Position numbers and translations under genes: made by a program | DNA from: Oscillibacter sp. | Lineage (GTDB): Bacteria; Bacillota; Clostridia; Oscillospirales; Oscillospiraceae | Reading direction: 5' to 3' | Assembly: GCA_020025415.1 (NCBI GenBank) | Contig: JAHHSB010000099.1 | Location: 1 to 5,150, forward strand | Length of the DNA: 5,150 nucleotides | Part shown: one piece after another, positions 4,569 through 5,150 of the stretch | Numbering within the stretch: position 1 is the first letter of the stretch | How the letters are laid out: every line of letters starts with the position of its first letter | The notes under the pieces: generated by a model | Told to the model about the DNA's origin: nothing | Database searches by the model: none | What the model saw: only the letters and a program-made list of their open reading frames with translations

Positions 4569-5150
4569 ATGGAAGAGCTGCTGCGCCGGGGTCTGGCGGA
4601 ACAAAACCTGCCCGCGGATGGCGTGCCGGCGCTGCTGGGCTACGCCGAGGCGCTGGTGGAGAGCAACAAGGTGATGAACCTGACGGCCATCACCGAACCG
4701 GCGGAGATCGCCACGCTCCACTTCCTGGACAGCACCGCCCTGCTGACCCTGGCGGAGTTCCGGGACCGCTCGGTGGTGGACGTGGGGACCGGCGCGGGCT
4801 TCCCCGGCCTGCCGCTGCGGATCGTGGAGCCTTCCATCCGCCTGACGCTGCTGGACGCGCTGCAAAAGCGGATCCGGTTTTTACAGGGGGTGTGCGACGA
4901 GCTGGGTCTGGAAGATGTGGCCTGCGTCCACGCCCGGGCGGAGGAATTCGCCGCAGAGCACCGGGAGCGCTTTGACATTGCCGTGTCCCGGGCAGTGGCG
5001 GCGCTGCCTCTGCTGGCGGAGCTGTGCCTGCCCCTGGTCCGCCCCGGCGGCGTGTTCCTGGCCATGAAGGCCGTGGACAGCGACGAGGAAGTGCGCAGCG
5101 CCCAAAGGGCCATCGAGACCCTGGGCGGGGCCCTCAAGGAGGTGCGGGAC
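4569..5150 (+). CDS. rsmG: RsmG (GidB), 16S rRNA m7G methyltransferase, N-terminal part (3' end outside window)
   Basis: The frame stays open to the window end: 194 residues, against about 207 in E. coli and 239 in B. subtilis, so only the C-terminus is missing. RsmG uses S-adenosylmethionine to methylate N7 of G527 (E. coli numbering) in 16S rRNA, in the 530 loop; its loss gives low-level streptomycin resistance in several bacteria. Motifs: VMNLTAI (35-41), the SAM-binding loop VDVGTGAGFPGLPL (70-83), LDALQKRIRFL (95-105), SRAVA (140-144) and PGGVFLAMK (159-167). Start choice: ATG at 4569 lies seven bases after AAGGAGG (4555-4561); the in-frame ATG at 4563 is only one base from it. RsmG often sits next to mnmG and parA in bacteria; here it follows serS. 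Its Ala codons include more GCG than those of serS. Confidence 0.96.
   Translation, partial: MEELLRRGLAEQNLPADGVPALLGYAEALVESNKVMNLTAITEPAEIATLHFLDSTALLTLAEFRDRSVVDVGTGAGFPGLPLRIVEPSIRLTLLDALQKRIRFLQGVCDELGLEDVACVHARAEEFAAEHRERFDIAVSRAVAALPLLAELCLPLVRPGGVFLAMKAVDSDEEVRSAQRAIETLGGALKEVRD

Overview
The window reads as a chromosomal stretch from a GC-rich, low-skew Firmicute, most likely an Oscillospiraceae-type (Clostridia) gut bacterium. The reasons are a Soj/Spo0J-type parA-parB pair, the Firmicute-type parS palindrome (core GTTTCACGTGAAAC) present twice, strong AGGAGG-like ribosome binding sites, a canonical sigma-A promoter, and a SerRS of the divergent type seen in Clostridia. The genus is inferred, not shown. 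All real genes lie on the + strand.

Layout. Bases 1-383 hold the last 126 codons of a glycoside hydrolase family 13 gene (neopullulanase or cyclomaltodextrinase-like). The gap at 384-714 contains a perfect parS site (402-417), a probable intrinsic terminator for the GH13 gene (about 438-483), a near-consensus promoter (TTGCAA, 17 bases, TATAAT, at 493-521) and a GC-rich, strongly folded leader of about 185 nt. Next come parA (715-1482, TTG start), parB (1504-2415) and an unrecognised gene for a membrane-anchored coiled-coil protein (2412-2939) whose ATG overlaps the parB stop. These three appear to form one operon. A second parS (15 of 16 bases) sits at 2950-2965, between that operon and serS (3007-4311). 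A 257-bp gap with several inverted repeats follows, and then rsmG, cut by the window end (4569-5150+).

How the parts work together. ParB loads on the two parS sites as a CTP-dependent clamp, ParA ATPase acts on the ParB-DNA complex, and together they organise and segregate the origin region. The small membrane protein is translationally coupled to ParB and encoded between the two parS sites, so it is the best candidate here for an undescribed partner. That role is a guess from position only. serS and rsmG are translation housekeeping genes that commonly lie near the origin in Firmicutes. I see no mobile element, CRISPR array, tRNA or rRNA gene. Apart from the coiled-coil gene and the structured non-coding stretches, this is an ordinary origin-proximal region.
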